Assembly (NCBI GenBank): GCA_965153355.1
Contig: OZ231127.1
Coordinates: 83,204,001 to 83,268,000 of the forward strand
DNA length: 64,000 nucleotides
Reading direction: 5' to 3'
Source: Flaccisagitta enflata
Lineage: Eukaryota; Chaetognatha; Sagittoidea; Aphragmophora
In this document: positions 50,771-63,481 of the stretch, piece by piece
Position numbering within the stretch: position 1 is the first letter of the stretch
Layout of the letters: every line of letters begins with the position of its first letter
Position numbers and translations under genes: made by a program
Notes under the pieces: model-generated
The model's database searches: none
Seen by the model: the letters and a program-made list of their open reading frames with translations, nothing else
What the model was told of the DNA's origin: nothing

Positions 50771-50861
50771 TTCCCCTCTCCATCTGAATCCTCGTTTAAT
50801 CCTTCTCATAGCACAGATTCCATTTTGTCATCTGCTGAGAATGATGTAGAAGAAACCACAG

Positions 50862-50985
50862 GGCACTGGGCATAGGGCACAGGGCACAGGGCACTGGGCA
50901 CTGGGCACTGGACACAGGGCACAGAGCACAGGGCACAGGGCACAGGACACAGAGCACAGGGCACAGGACACAGGACACAGGTTTT
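50862..50985. repeat. Heptamer array (GGGCACA/GGGCACT)
   Basis: About 17 heptamers with A/T alternation and GGACACA variants. Confidence 0.93.
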
Positions 50986-51226
50986 TGTAATGAGCGCACA
51001 TTTGTGCTGTTGCACTGAGTGCACAATGAGCACATCGGGCATTAGGTCTGATTGTGAAATTTTGTATTCTCACGCTGTCTTCTGGATCTAGACTTGGAGC
51101 CATCATACTGATAAACCTGAGTGAGATCATCAATGGGTGCGTTTCTACTCAAAGCTAAAAACACGTTTTTCAGGTAGGTTTTACAATTCGCGATTTTCAC
51201 CACCCTCATCCTGAAAAAATACTGGC

Positions 51227-51312
51227 CCTCTTGCAGGGATTGAACCTACGCTCAAAAGCAAGAAACTCTTTTGGCTAGAAGTTTACGCCTTAACCACCTG
51301 CGCCACTGAGAC
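51227..51312 (-). tRNA. tRNA-like sequence, class II type, probably not functional
   Basis: On the minus strand an A box TGGCGCAGGTGG (51294-51305) and a perfect B box GGTTCAATCCC (51236-51246) are about 59 bases apart, as in Ser/Leu tRNAs with a long variable arm. The T arm pairs fully (GTAGG/CCTGC). The acceptor and anticodon stems do not pair well, so I infer a pseudogene or tRNA-derived promoter and assign no anticodon. Confidence 0.55.
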
Positions 51313-51456
51313 ATGTACTCAAAAATTGAATTTATTTCTGGTAGACTTGTTTAATAGAGAGGCAATTGAATAAGATAGCCATTACAGAACTAAACCCCCA
51401 TAAATTGATCCAAAGTTGTAGAAACAGGCCACCAAAATTCACCTGGCTTGAGTGAT

Positions 51457-51550
51457 TGCCCTAATGGCGTGGTTGGTAAGGGCGTTGACTGCAAATTTAA
51501 GGAAGCTGAACCCCCAAGGAAACTTGGAGTGGGTTCGAATCTACTGTGTG
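51457..51550 (+). tRNA. tRNA-like sequence, class II type, probably not functional
   Basis: A box TGGCGTGGTTGG (51465-51476) and B box GGTTCGAATCT (51532-51542) are 67 bases apart. The T stem AGTGG/CTACT pairs only if the loop has one extra base. The acceptor ends do not pair. It is the partner of the minus-strand unit 150 bp away but not its simple inverted copy. Confidence 0.5.
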
Positions 51551-51986
51551 CTTCAATATTTTTCAGGGAGAGTGAAGTAAAACCGCGATTTGCAAAACCC
51601 ACATTAGAAACGCGTTTGTGTCTTTGAGTAGAAACACAACCAATGTCTATGGGTTTTCCCCTTCTTACAACGCACACAATGCAAATGCAATCCTTGAAAT
51701 CACAATCATTCTATTTGATATTTTTCCATTGCATTCTTGTCCCTTCGAAAAAAAAGAAAACTTTTTATTGCAATAGTGCCAGGTACGACATATCAAGAAC
51801 GTTTCCTTCTCACCTATTCTTACCAAGTGTTTGGCATAATCGGGGCAATTTATCTCCAACTCTGCCTGTTAAGTTGATCTCCTTATCCAGAGAAATCAAC
51901 CGAAACCGGTCGCGAAATCCTGCCGTTACCATTACAATTACCATTACCGCTACCGTTACCGTAACTGTTTTTTTGTGATTTCTTAC

Positions 51987-52200
51987 TGTTCTGTTCCTTT
52001 CCTTTCCTTTCCTTTCTTTTCCTTTCCTTTCCTTTCCTTTCCTTTCCTTTCCTTTCCTTTCCTTTCCTTTCCTTTCCTTTTCCTCTCCTTTCCTTTCCTT
52101 TCCTTTCCTTTCCTTTTCTTTCCTTCCCATCCCTTTCCTTTCCTTTCCTTTCCTTTCCTTTCCTTTCCTTTCCTTTCCTTTCCTTTCCTTTCCTTATCCT
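51987..52200. repeat. (TTTCC)n pentanucleotide tract
   Basis: About 40 pentamers with a few TTTTC and TCCCATCC variants. A short (TTACCG)-like run precedes it at 51923-51962. Confidence 0.96.
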
Positions 52201-52502
52201 TTATTTCAACCAATTCTTTGTATTCCTTTGTAACTCCATCTACAGTCAATTTCAACTCCATCCCCGCCATGCACCACGTGACTACGCCGAGCTGTCTTAA
52301 ATCCTGACTTGTTTCTTTCGCGCGCGCGTTTTGAATTTCTCTCTGTTTATTTTCCGAGTCTTATTTCTCCGATTTCTCCGCATTGTATTCCTACGCGTCG
52401 TTTTCTTTGCTTTTGTTACGCAGACTCTGGTTTATGCACCCGCACGCGATCAACCACCACTTCCGTTCCTTATTTATATTTACCCTCCTTTCTCCGAACC
52501 AG

Positions 52503-52829
<327 letters not shown>

Positions 52830-52954
52830 GTGCGTTTGGGCGTGCGTGAGTGTGCTGTTTGTTTCTGGATATTTGCATCATTGACTTTGTCACTAAGACA
52901 CTACGCCCATCTATTTATTATCAAAATGCGTTTTTGTATTGGCGTTTCCTATTC

Positions 52955-53130
52955 TTCAATTTTGTCTTCTCCTTCTCTCTCTTCTTCTTCCCCTCCCTCT
53001 CTCTCTTCTTCTTCCTCTCCTTCTTTCTTTTCTTCTTCCCCTTCTTCTTCTTCTTCTTCTTCCCCTCCTTCTCCTTCTTCTCCCCCTCCTTCTCCCTCTT
53101 CTCCTCCCCCTCCTTCTCCTTCTTCTTGTT
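52955..53130. repeat. TTC/CTCC-rich tract
   Basis: CTTCTTC and CTCCTTCTC repeats. The Ser/Pro and Leu frames are artefacts. Confidence 0.85.
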
Positions 53131-53387
53131 TCTATATTTCGAAATCCGTACCATTTAGATTCTATCATACGTGCTTGAAGAGACATATTCTCCGTCAAAT
53201 CTCTTTCTGTAGGACGTGTCGTCTTCGGAGGAAAGTTCAACATCTAACAAAAATGTGATAAATGGGTGATTTCGTGAACTATGTCTCGCATAACATAAGT
53301 TTTGTGGGTGACCCATGAAAAGATGTCACCCTCCTTCGTACTGGCGTGTTGGTCGGTTCGTCGCTTTGTCGCTTTTTTTCTCCTTAT

Positions 53388-53456
53388 GTTTTGAATCACG
53401 TGCTACGCAACTCTATCCCCGCTCTGTCGGTTCATCCATCCATCCATCCGTTTTTG
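53388..53456 (-). mobile_element. Family A 3'-end fragment
   Basis: TCACGTGCTACGCAACTCTA, CCCCGCTCTGTCGG and a CATC run match the hairpin end, with one stem mismatch. Confidence 0.6.
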
Positions 53457-53575
53457 ATGCCGAAATGACTTAGTTGACTCTCTTTTTACTGAACCAATGG
53501 TTGGGAGAGCCTTTTTTTTCGGCCTTATTGGCAGCATTTTTCACACAAGCAACCAAGACTATTCCATTAATTTTG

Positions 53576-53856
53576 CAGAGGTGTATAAAATTGAGTCGCT
53601 TTTGATTTACCCCCCCCCCCGTTGCCTTTGATTTTCTTTCCCGCAACGTAGCATGTCGCATTACAATTTTCTTCCCCACAAAGCAGTAAAACAGTGTATT
53701 TAAGGTTTAAACAGTGTTATTGTGTTTTGCTGATTAGTTTTTATGATTTGGTACTGCCAAAAGTTTTTTATCCCGAAATTTCTCTTTTTTCCCTTTTGAT
53801 TTTCTTCCCCATCTCCAAAGACATTGAGGGGGGGTACTCAATTATATACAGGCCTG
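53576..53856. mobile_element. hAT-like MITE W2
   Basis: The ends CAGAGGTGTATAAAATTGAG and CTCAATTATATACAGGCCTG are inverted. C- and G-runs and TTTGATTTTCTTTCCC blocks match W1. The flanking octamers (TAATTTTG, AAGTATTG) agree at five of eight positions. From 53857 to 54400 there is only a tandem run of CTTGTATCCTTGTATC at about 53888-53950. Confidence 0.75.
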
Positions 53857-54404
53857 AAGTATTGTTTACCCCCACTCGACCATGAAAAGCTTGTATCCTG
53901 GTAGCTCTCACCCTCTCGCAAGCTTGTATCCTTGTATCCTTGTATCTCTCACCCTCTCGCCCTTTTTGCCTCTCCTGAGCGATACTCAACCAAAAGCCTT
54001 ATCGCATATGACATCGGATGATAAATATGTTGATATCAAGAGAGAAGAAATGAAAAGAAACGGAGAGCATTATCTTTTGAAGAAGTTATATAGTCAGTTG
54101 CTCCTTTTACTCACTCAGTCACTCTGTCTGTAGATGGCATTAAAGGCATAAATGCTCGACCAAGATCGAGATTCGTCTTAGTATCGATGTAGTTGGTGTT
54201 GCATTTTTGGAGGTCTATCTTACGCTGATGCTGAATAAAGGACCGATCAAAGGGGTTTATTTGGTAGGTCTGTTATCTCATGCCGGTGCCTATTGTTGGT
54301 TTAGACAAAAGATACAATTTAGGAGGTCTATCTTGTGCTGTTGCCTATTGTAGGTCTGATCAAAAGGGGTTTGTCTTGGTCTCTTTTTGGCGTCACGTTT
54401 TGAG

Positions 54405-54648
54405 GGGGCGTTTCTAGTCAGAGACAATCGCGTTTTTAACGGGCCACTCGATCGCTCGCTACGTTCATTCGCTCGCACCGCTTGCTCCATTCCCTCGCTT
54501 CGCAGCGTTCTGCTTTGCTATGCTCACGGGCTTGCTCACTCACTTTGCTCATTTCCTCGTGAGACAGTTGAAATTCTTGAATATATGTTTACGCTGTAAA
54601 CGGGTTTTACGGGAACAAACGCGTTTTTCATCTTCACTAGAAACGCCC
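54405..54648. mobile_element. Family V MITE V2 with 4-bp duplication
   Basis: The ends GGGGCGTTTCTAGT and ACTAGAAACGCCC are inverted, flanked by TGAG (54401-54404, 54649-54652). The interior carries CGATCGCTCGCTACG, CGCTTCGCAGCGTTCTGC and TTTACGCTGTAAACG. No transposase is present. A hairpin AAGCCGTC/GACGGCTT lies nearby at about 54690-54716. Confidence 0.85.
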
Positions 54649-54757
54649 TGAGAGGTCGCGCGTTTCTCTTGCCCTCGTCTAAGGACTAAGCCGTCTTTCT
54701 GGAAGGACGGCTTTGAATCCTAACAGGGTCGATAAAGGTGGACTCCGTGCTTCTCAT

Positions 54758-55085
<328 letters not shown>

Positions 55086-55214
55086 TTCATTTATTACTGG
55101 TATCAGGGATCTAAGATTCCAAAACTCTAACTGTGATTAATACTAGGTTTGAACTTCCATGAAGTTAAAGATTATCCAATGGTATGTTTAAACATAACTA
55201 CAACTATGAAATTG

Positions 55215-55311
<97 letters not shown>

Positions 55312-55313
55312 CC
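55215..55313. repeat. (CAA)n tract
   Basis: About 32 CAA triplets. Confidence 0.97.
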
Positions 55314-55523
55314 ACAGATCCCAAACCAGCATCCAAAAGCAGGGAAGAAAGGGCAAAACGTTGTTTCCATTTATCTTGTGTCTTCTCGAGCGCCTTTTCA
55401 CGGAAACAGAAACAAATATGAGAGAACAAAAGATCCAAAGAAAACAAAAAACAGAGGTAGAATGTGCAAGTGTGCCCCTGTTTCTGCCACCCTGGTCTTA
55501 GTCATCCTAACTAGACTTCCGTA

Positions 55524-56087
55524 CAGCTGGGTTACCTACGATTCTAAGAAACGTAGGAATCTGGGTTAGAAAGCTTACAATTTTAAGTTTCCTAACTTAC
55601 TTTATAATGAGAAATTGAGTTTTTTTCATTCTAATCCGGAAAGCGCTACTTCAATGTTCTCTATAGAAAAATGGCATCGCTACTCTACTCTCAGTCGGTG
55701 AAAGAAAAATTTCTACCTAGGTCTTTTACGTTCAAAGAAGATTTTGCATGTGTCCAGTTTTTCTGATATTTTAAACCCTAGAAAACCTAGAATTCTAAGA
55801 AACATAAGCAACATTTCCTAGAAAACCTAAAAACGTAAGAAATATAAGATTTTTTCACTTACATTTTTAACCTATTTACAGCAGAGTGGCGATGCTATTA
55901 TTTTATGGCATCAGGATGTCGTGCCATTGTTAGTAATCGCTAAAAAAATCAAATTGAATGAAGCAGCGCTTTTTAGGATGAATTGAAAAAACTTTTTTTC
56001 TTATTATGAAATTGGTTAGGAGAGATAGAAACATAAGCTTCCTAACCCAGATGGCTACTTTTCTTAGAAATGTAGGAAACCCAGCTG
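55524..56087. mobile_element. MITE with CAGCTGGGT ends and 5-bp duplication
   Basis: The ends CAGCTGGGTTACCTACG and GTAGGAAACCCAGCTG start arms of about 130 bp (TCTAAGAAACGTAGG, CTGGGTTAGAAAGCTT). CCGTA flanks it (55519-55523, 56088-56092). The centre holds further ACCTAGAATTCTAAG motifs. I cannot name the superfamily. Confidence 0.82.
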
Positions 56088-56369
56088 CCGTAGGAAACAT
56101 TCATCAAGAGTTAGCAGAGAGATGGACCGAGGTACAGGCACACTTTTTATAGCCTATAGAAAGGGACATAAAAAAGGATAGATCAGAGGTGGTAAAAAAA
56201 AGTCATAAAAGAGCAAAAAAGCTTCTGATTGGTCGGCTGTTTTGACCAATTGGCAAATCTAAAGGACACATCTGGGATTTGCCACAACTTTATGGCTCCG
56301 TTAAGCGAAAGTCAGGAATTGTTTTCCTTCGGGAACTTTGACTCTTTTCTGGCCCGATGGCTCCATCTC

Positions 56370-56518
<149 letters not shown>

Positions 56519-57349
56519 TTGCACTTTACCTTTCTACCGTAATCTTTCACACTCCATCTTTACTTTTTCTCTTTACTCTCCATTTTCATTGTTGCCTATC
56601 TACCCTTCTTTTATTTGCCAATTTTTTTCACTTTCCCCTCTCGTCGTTTTACTCTCTTTTTTCTATCTTTTTCTGTCTCTCTTTTTTCTGTCTTATTTTC
56701 GCTCTTTTCTCCTCTCTTCTCTATCTCCATCTCTCCTTTCCTCCCATCATCTCTCTTTCATTTTCAAACTGTCCCTTTCCCCCTCGCCTTTTTTACTGTC
56801 TTTTTTCTTATTCCCATTCTACCCTTTTCTCTCTTTTCCAACTTTGTCTTTTCTATTCATTTTCTCCTCTCTTTTTTTCAAAGTTGCTTATCCATCCTCT
56901 TTTTATTTTCTGACTCACTCATTTCCATCTTGCCTTTTCACCCACTTTTTCCCTATACGTATATCCTTGGAACCCTATCTTTTTTTCCTGACTCAGACTT
57001 GCTCTTGTCCTTTCTGTTTCTTCATTCTCTATTGTTGTCACTCTTTCTTTTTTCTGACTTAATCATTATTCTTTATTTTTTCCACATTTTTTTTCATGTT
57101 GCCTCTAGACTCCCTTTTCTTTCCTCAGTCACTCTCTTTTTTAATCTTGTTTTGCCTATAATTCTCTTTTTTTTTCTTTTCTTTTTTTTTTTTTCTTTTT
57201 TTTGCTTTTATTTAGCTTTTACGACCCTATTTTCATTTAAAATTGATTACTAAATGTACTCTTTGGATATCCATTGGTTTTTGGCTAGTTCGTTGGATAG
57301 TTGGTTTCATTACCTTTTCCTCTCAAACATTTAAGACTTGATTTTTGTA

Positions 57350-57525
57350 CAGTTAAACCCCGCAATAACGGATATTAAGGGACCAACAAATTTCGTTTAC
57401 TATAGGCGGATTTTCATTATTGCCAACATGGAAAATAAAGGAAACTGAGATGAAACGATCAAGTTTTCAGATCCATTATAGGCGGATTTCCGTTACTCTT
57501 GGATCCCTTATAGCGGGGTTTAGCT
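57350..57525. mobile_element. MITE C2, TA duplication
   Basis: The ends CAGTTAAACCCCGCAATAAC and TAGCGGGGTTTAGCT are inverted, flanked by TA (57348-57349, 57526-57527). The inner motif TATAGGCGGATTTCCGTTA also occurs in both halves. Confidence 0.82.
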
Positions 57526-57529
57526 TACG

Positions 57530-57860
57530 ATCCACCTTTTTGGGCAGCGGTCCCGAAGGGGACAAAGTCCTGTAGGACACAGGGGGACTTTTGTTCGTCC
57601 GTTTGTTTGTCCCCCCCCTCTCCGTCAGACCTGTGAGGCCTCAAATCTGGCCTCTCAGGTTTCAAATCTGGCATCTCAGGCCTCTAATCTGGCCTGTCAG
57701 GCCTCAAATTTGAACTCTCAGACCTCAAATCCCGCCTCACAGTTCTCAAAGCCAGCCTCAAATCAGACATCTGAGCCTCAAATCAGCGCTCTGAGTCTTT
57801 GAATCAGTTCTCTATAGTCTTTCAAGCCCTAATTCAGCTTTCTCAAGCCTCAAATTAACC
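57530..57860. mobile_element. Foldback family B, left part (B4)
   Basis: GGGCAGCGGTCCCGAAGGGG, ACAAAGTCCTGTAGGACACAGG and a degenerate CTCAGGCCTCAAATCTGGC array, cut by the duplication junction. Confidence 0.75.
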
Positions 57861-58371
57861 CTCTCTTTTCCAACTTTGTCTTTTCTATTCATTTTATCCT
57901 CTCTTTTTTCAAAGTTGCTTATCCATCCTCTTTTTATTTTCTGACTCTCTCATTTCCATCTTGCCTTTTCACCCACTTTTTCCCTATATATCCTTGGAAC
58001 CCTATCTTCTTTTCCTGACTCAGACTTGCTCTTGTCCTTTCTGTTTCTTCATTCACTATTGTTGTCACTCTTTCTTTTTTCTGACTTGATTATTATTCTT
58101 TATTTTTTCCTCACTTTTTTCCTTGTTGCCTCTAGATTCCCTTTTCTTTCCTCAGTCACTCTCTTTTTTAACCTTGTTTTGCCTATAATTCTCTTTTTTT
58201 TCTTTTCTTTTTTTTTCTTTTTTTTGTTTTTATTTCGCTTTTACGACCCTATTTTCATTTAAAATTGATTACTAAATGTACTCTTTGGATATCCATTGGT
58301 TCTTGGCTAGTTTGTTGGATAGTTGGTTTCATTACCTTTTCCTCTCAAACATTTAAGACTTGATTTTTGTA

Positions 58372-58547
58372 CAGTTAAACCCCGCAATAACGGATATTAA
58401 GGGACCAACAAATTTCGTTTACTATAGGCGGATTTTCATTATTGCCAACATGGAAAATAAAGGAAACTGAGATGAAACGATCAAGTTTTCAGATCCATTA
58501 TAGGCGGATTTCCGTTACTCTTGGATCCCTTATAGCGGGGTTTAGCT
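58372..58547. mobile_element. MITE C3, TA duplication
   Basis: The duplicate of C2, with the same ends and the TA flanks at 58370-58371 and 58548-58549. Confidence 0.82.
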
Positions 58548-58552
58548 TACGA

Positions 58553-59105
58553 TCCACCTTTTTGGGCAGCGGTCCCGAAGGGGACAAAGTCCTGTAGGAC
58601 ACAGGGGGACTTTTGTTTGTCCATTCGTTTGTCCCCCCCCTCTCCGTCAGACCTGTGAGGCCTCAAATCTGGCCTCTCAGGTTTCAAATCTGGCATCTCA
58701 GGCCACTAATCTGGCCTGCCAGGCCTCGAATTTGAACTCTCAGACCTCAAATCCCGCCTCACAGTTCTCAAAGCCAGCCTCAAATCAGACATCTGAGCCT
58801 CAAATCAGCGCTCTGAGTCTTTGAATCAGTTCTCCATAGTCTTTCAAGCCCTAATTCAGCTTTCTCAAGCCTCAAATTAACCCTCTCAAGCCTCTAATTA
58901 GCCCTCTTAGACCTCAATTCAGCCCATTCATACTTTAAAAAAATCCTCACAGGCTTCAAATCAGCCTAGCTATCTCTTTAAGGCCTCGATTTAATCTTGG
59001 GAAAGCCTTCAGGCTCTTGAAGCATCTCTATAACTTTTTCACAAAGAATGAAAGAAAGTCTCCCTGTGCTCTACAGGACTTTGTCCCCTTTGGGGCCGCT
59101 GCTCT
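58553..59105. mobile_element. Foldback family B copy B5
   Basis: The left terminus GGGCAGCGGTCCCGAAGGGG with ACAAAGTCCTGTAGGACACAGG pairs with the right terminus CCTGTGCTCTACAGGACTTTG and TCCCCTTTGGGGCCGCTG (59064-59102). Between them lies a degenerate ~18-bp CTCAAATCNGGC array. The region 59106-59432 has no feature apart from a duplicated GGTGATACATCATTTT near 59247-59289. Confidence 0.82.
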
Positions 59106-59429
59106 GCTACCTGTCACTATAATTAACAATCAAGCAAAGCAGGGAAACGGGTATCAATGATCACATATGGCCCTTGGGCGACTGGTTTTCGTATGGTATT
59201 CCTCATTGTAATTCTCGTTCCGTTTTCCGGAAATGAACGATAAAAATGGTGATACATCATTTTATTAGAAATGGTGATACATCATTTTGATTCGCGAATT
59301 TCCCGATTCATAATTCTGCTCATTTCTCCGTGACAAAAAGAAATGGATAAATCGATCAAAACAGTAAATGGTGGACGTGTGTGGCAAACCATGGATTCGC
59401 CCACACGTACGTTGTCTCTGTCTGCCAGA

Positions 59430-60869
<1,440 letters not shown>

Positions 60870-60938
<69 letters not shown>

Positions 60939-61053
60939 TCCACAGACAGACAGACAGACCGACAGACAGACAGACAGACAGACAGACAGAGACCGACGGA
61001 CCGACAGACAGACAGAAAGACAGGCAGACAGACAGTACAACAGACAGCTAAAC

Positions 61054-61104
<51 letters not shown>

Positions 61105-61105
61105 G
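60870..61105. repeat. Compound (GA)n(GACA)n microsatellite
   Basis: GA to about 60916, then GACA with interruptions. From 61106 to 61549 no feature is recognised. Confidence 0.95.
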
Positions 61106-61549
61106 TTAGACAGATGCAACCAGGAAGACATAAACAAAGAAATATAGAACAATACATTTTTGAGAGCTCCAATCACAGACGTCTCACGTCAAGTATGGAA
61201 ATACCAACCTCAATGCCAATGGTGATGGAGGGACGGACGGACAGACGGAAAAGCTTCTTGTAAAATCAAATGCCTCTGACTTGGTGGCGACGTGACAAAA
61301 ATCACGATTTATTTGTAATAAGTTTTATGACATCCAATCCCTTCGAGTATTCAGATCAGGTGTTATGACAATTTTACTTACTCCGTGTTTTGCTATGATG
61401 AATAGTATAAACATTAAGGAAAGCAACGATAGTTTGGCAAGCTAATGTATCATTTTTCAACTGAAATGTTGCCCATGTCTTGACGCCTAAGATAATTAAG
61501 ACATAAAAACTTTTGGGCTGCGATGGGTGTGATGATTGCAATAGGGACG

Positions 61550-61662
61550 GACTAACCAACCATCCAACCAACCAACCAACCAATCAACCAACCACCCAAC
61601 CAACCAACCAACCATCCAATCATCCAATCAACCAACCAACCACCCAACAAACCAACCAAACT
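61550..61662. repeat. (AACC)n tract
   Basis: AACC tetranucleotides with CATCC and CAATC variants. Confidence 0.93.
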
Positions 61663-61823
61663 CAAAATTCATATATCCCCTTTTCTCCCAATTCCCTTTC
61701 AGAACTACATCCATGCGAAGGACTCTTATTTGACGAAGGAAGCAGATTAAGAAAGAAAACACAAAATGGTAAGTTGGGATTAAAATTATAAAAGAGATTT
61801 TAATCATAAGGTGCGTTTATCTA

Positions 61824-61996
61824 CAGTTGAACCCCGCTCTTACTGACCCGCCACCAACGGAATTTCGTCTATAACAGACACAGATTCATGGTCCCTTCTT
61901 GTTTATTTTTTTTCCTTTGTTGGCAATAACAGAAGATCGCCCATAACAGAAGAAAACTGTTGGTCCCCTGAAATCCGTTAAAACGGGGTTCAACTG
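61824..61996. mobile_element. MITE C4, pogo/Tigger-like ends, TA duplication
   Basis: The ends CAGTTGAACCCCG and CGGGGTTCAACTG are perfect inverted repeats of 13 bp, flanked by TA (61822-61823, 61997-61998). This is the cleanest terminus of the family and stands alone, without a B element. Confidence 0.88.
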
Positions 61997-61998
61997 TA

Positions 61999-62539
61999 CT
62001 TTTTTTTTGTTGTTGTTTCGGTTAATTTCTCATGGTTAGATGATGTTTAATTCATTTCCAAATGTGAGTGTATTGAGCGAGCGATCCTGTGCACGTGAGC
62101 GAGGGAACGGAGCGTATACAGAGCGATTGAGCGAACTGAAAGATACACGAGGAGATGAACGTGAGCGAGCGACTGAATGGCATGGCCCTTTTTCAAAAGA
62201 CACGGTGGCTTTTTGTTTGTAGAAAAACAAGCTCAAAATGATTGATTACGATGATGACCTTTTTTGCCGCGAGAGGGCTGAAGGCAACCCCAAATTCACT
62301 TTGGCACGATAAACGTAATCGATTTATGATGGATGAAAGAAAAGAAAAACAAAAAGAGAACAAGAAAATGATTTTGTTTGCGAGAAAAGAAAAATGATAT
62401 CGTTTATAAATCGGCCTCTCTTACCTTCAATTTCTTTTTTCCCTTTTCCTTCTAAGTTTTTCTTCCAACGGAATGATTTTTTTTCTCGATTTCTATGGGT
62501 TTTTTTTCTTTCGTTTCTTTTCGCATCTGATGGAGGAAT

Positions 62540-62540
<1 letters not shown>
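61999..62540. other. No gene; V-like GAGCGA-rich segment
   Basis: GAGCGAGCGATCC, GTGAGCGAGGGAACGGAGCG, GAGCGATTGAGCG and GTGAGCGAGCGACTG at about 62070-62175 resemble the interior of family V on the minus strand. No termini are visible. Confidence 0.4.

Positions 62541-62580
<40 letters not shown>
62541..62580. repeat. (GA)n microsatellite
   Basis: A short GA tract. From 62581 to 63481 I see nothing but AT-rich sequence and short (CAAT)n and (GAT)n runs near 62808 and 63283. Confidence 0.93.
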
Positions 62581-62583
<3 letters not shown>

Positions 62584-63481
62584 AGGGCGGGGGAGAAACA
62601 AAATAACTCATGTTATCTTTTCTCAAAGAAATAAAAGACAACCACAATGCCGTGCTCGTTTGTCTGTGGTTCATGTTGTCACTGTCACTGTAAATAAGGT
62701 TTACACCATGTAAAGAAATGTTTTCTGCGACCCTCTCACGTCGTGCCCTGTTTTGGGTGAAAGCATTGAGGGGTGACTCCCTCCTTTTACTTCTTTTGCT
62801 TTCGTGATCAATCAATCAATCATTCAATCAATCGCGCGATCACCTCAATGTTGTCAATTAATTTTGTTTTCTAATTGGAAAAATCGTTGCACCTGTCGCT
62901 GTCGTGGTATAAAAGAGGCACCAAAACAAAAACAAACCAGGAAACAAAAACAAACAAAAACAATAGAAACCTTACACTTCCATATATTGTAGAATAAGAG
63001 ACGTCCCGAAAAATGAACATGGGTAATTGGGTAGTCTGCTTGAACAACTATTATATACATTCAACCATTTTTTCTTCTTTTTTTTTCGTATTTGATGGAA
63101 AATAGATAAAGGTTTCACAGCTTAAGCTGATGACCTAGTTAGAATAAGATACATGTAGTTTCACATTATATTTTTTCCTCCTCACTTATCATGTATTTAA
63201 AGCATCTCAGTAACTGCAGGATGCGGCACTTTACTCCAAAACATATATAGTACCTAGTTTTCTCATTTTGCGCACATCATATATGATGATGATGATAATG
63301 ATGACGTGAACCTCTGGGGCTCAGAGTAGCTTTCTCAAAGTCAATACTCATAGGAAAGGAAAGGAAAAAATATGTTCAGAGTTTGTGTTTCAATTGTAAG
63401 GAAAACATTTTTTCAGAGTTTGTGTTTCAATTGATTGAAGTAAGAATGGTTAAAGCCAGGGAGGAGGGGATATATAGGGGG

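Larger units (their letters stand above)
51136..51641. mobile_element. Foldback X carrying two tRNA-like units
   Basis: The ends GGTGCGTTTCTACTCAAAG and CTTTGAGTAGAAACACAACC are inverted for about 85 bp. The 4-bp duplication AATG flanks it (51132-51135, 51642-51645). The terminus GTTTCTA and the 4-bp duplication match family V at 54.4 kb. Each arm carries one tRNA-like sequence; the two point away from each other. Apart from those, the interior is not recognised. Confidence 0.85.
56829..58885. repeat. Tandem duplication of a ~1.02-kb block
   Basis: The block 56829-57860 is followed directly by a second copy at 57861-58885. Each has a pyrimidine-rich segment, MITE C and the left half of foldback B. 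Differences are a few substitutions and short indels, so the duplication is young. The junction CCCTCT joins CTCAAATTAA to TTTTCCAACTTTG. Long Phe/Ser frames occur in both copies and are artefacts. Confidence 0.95.
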
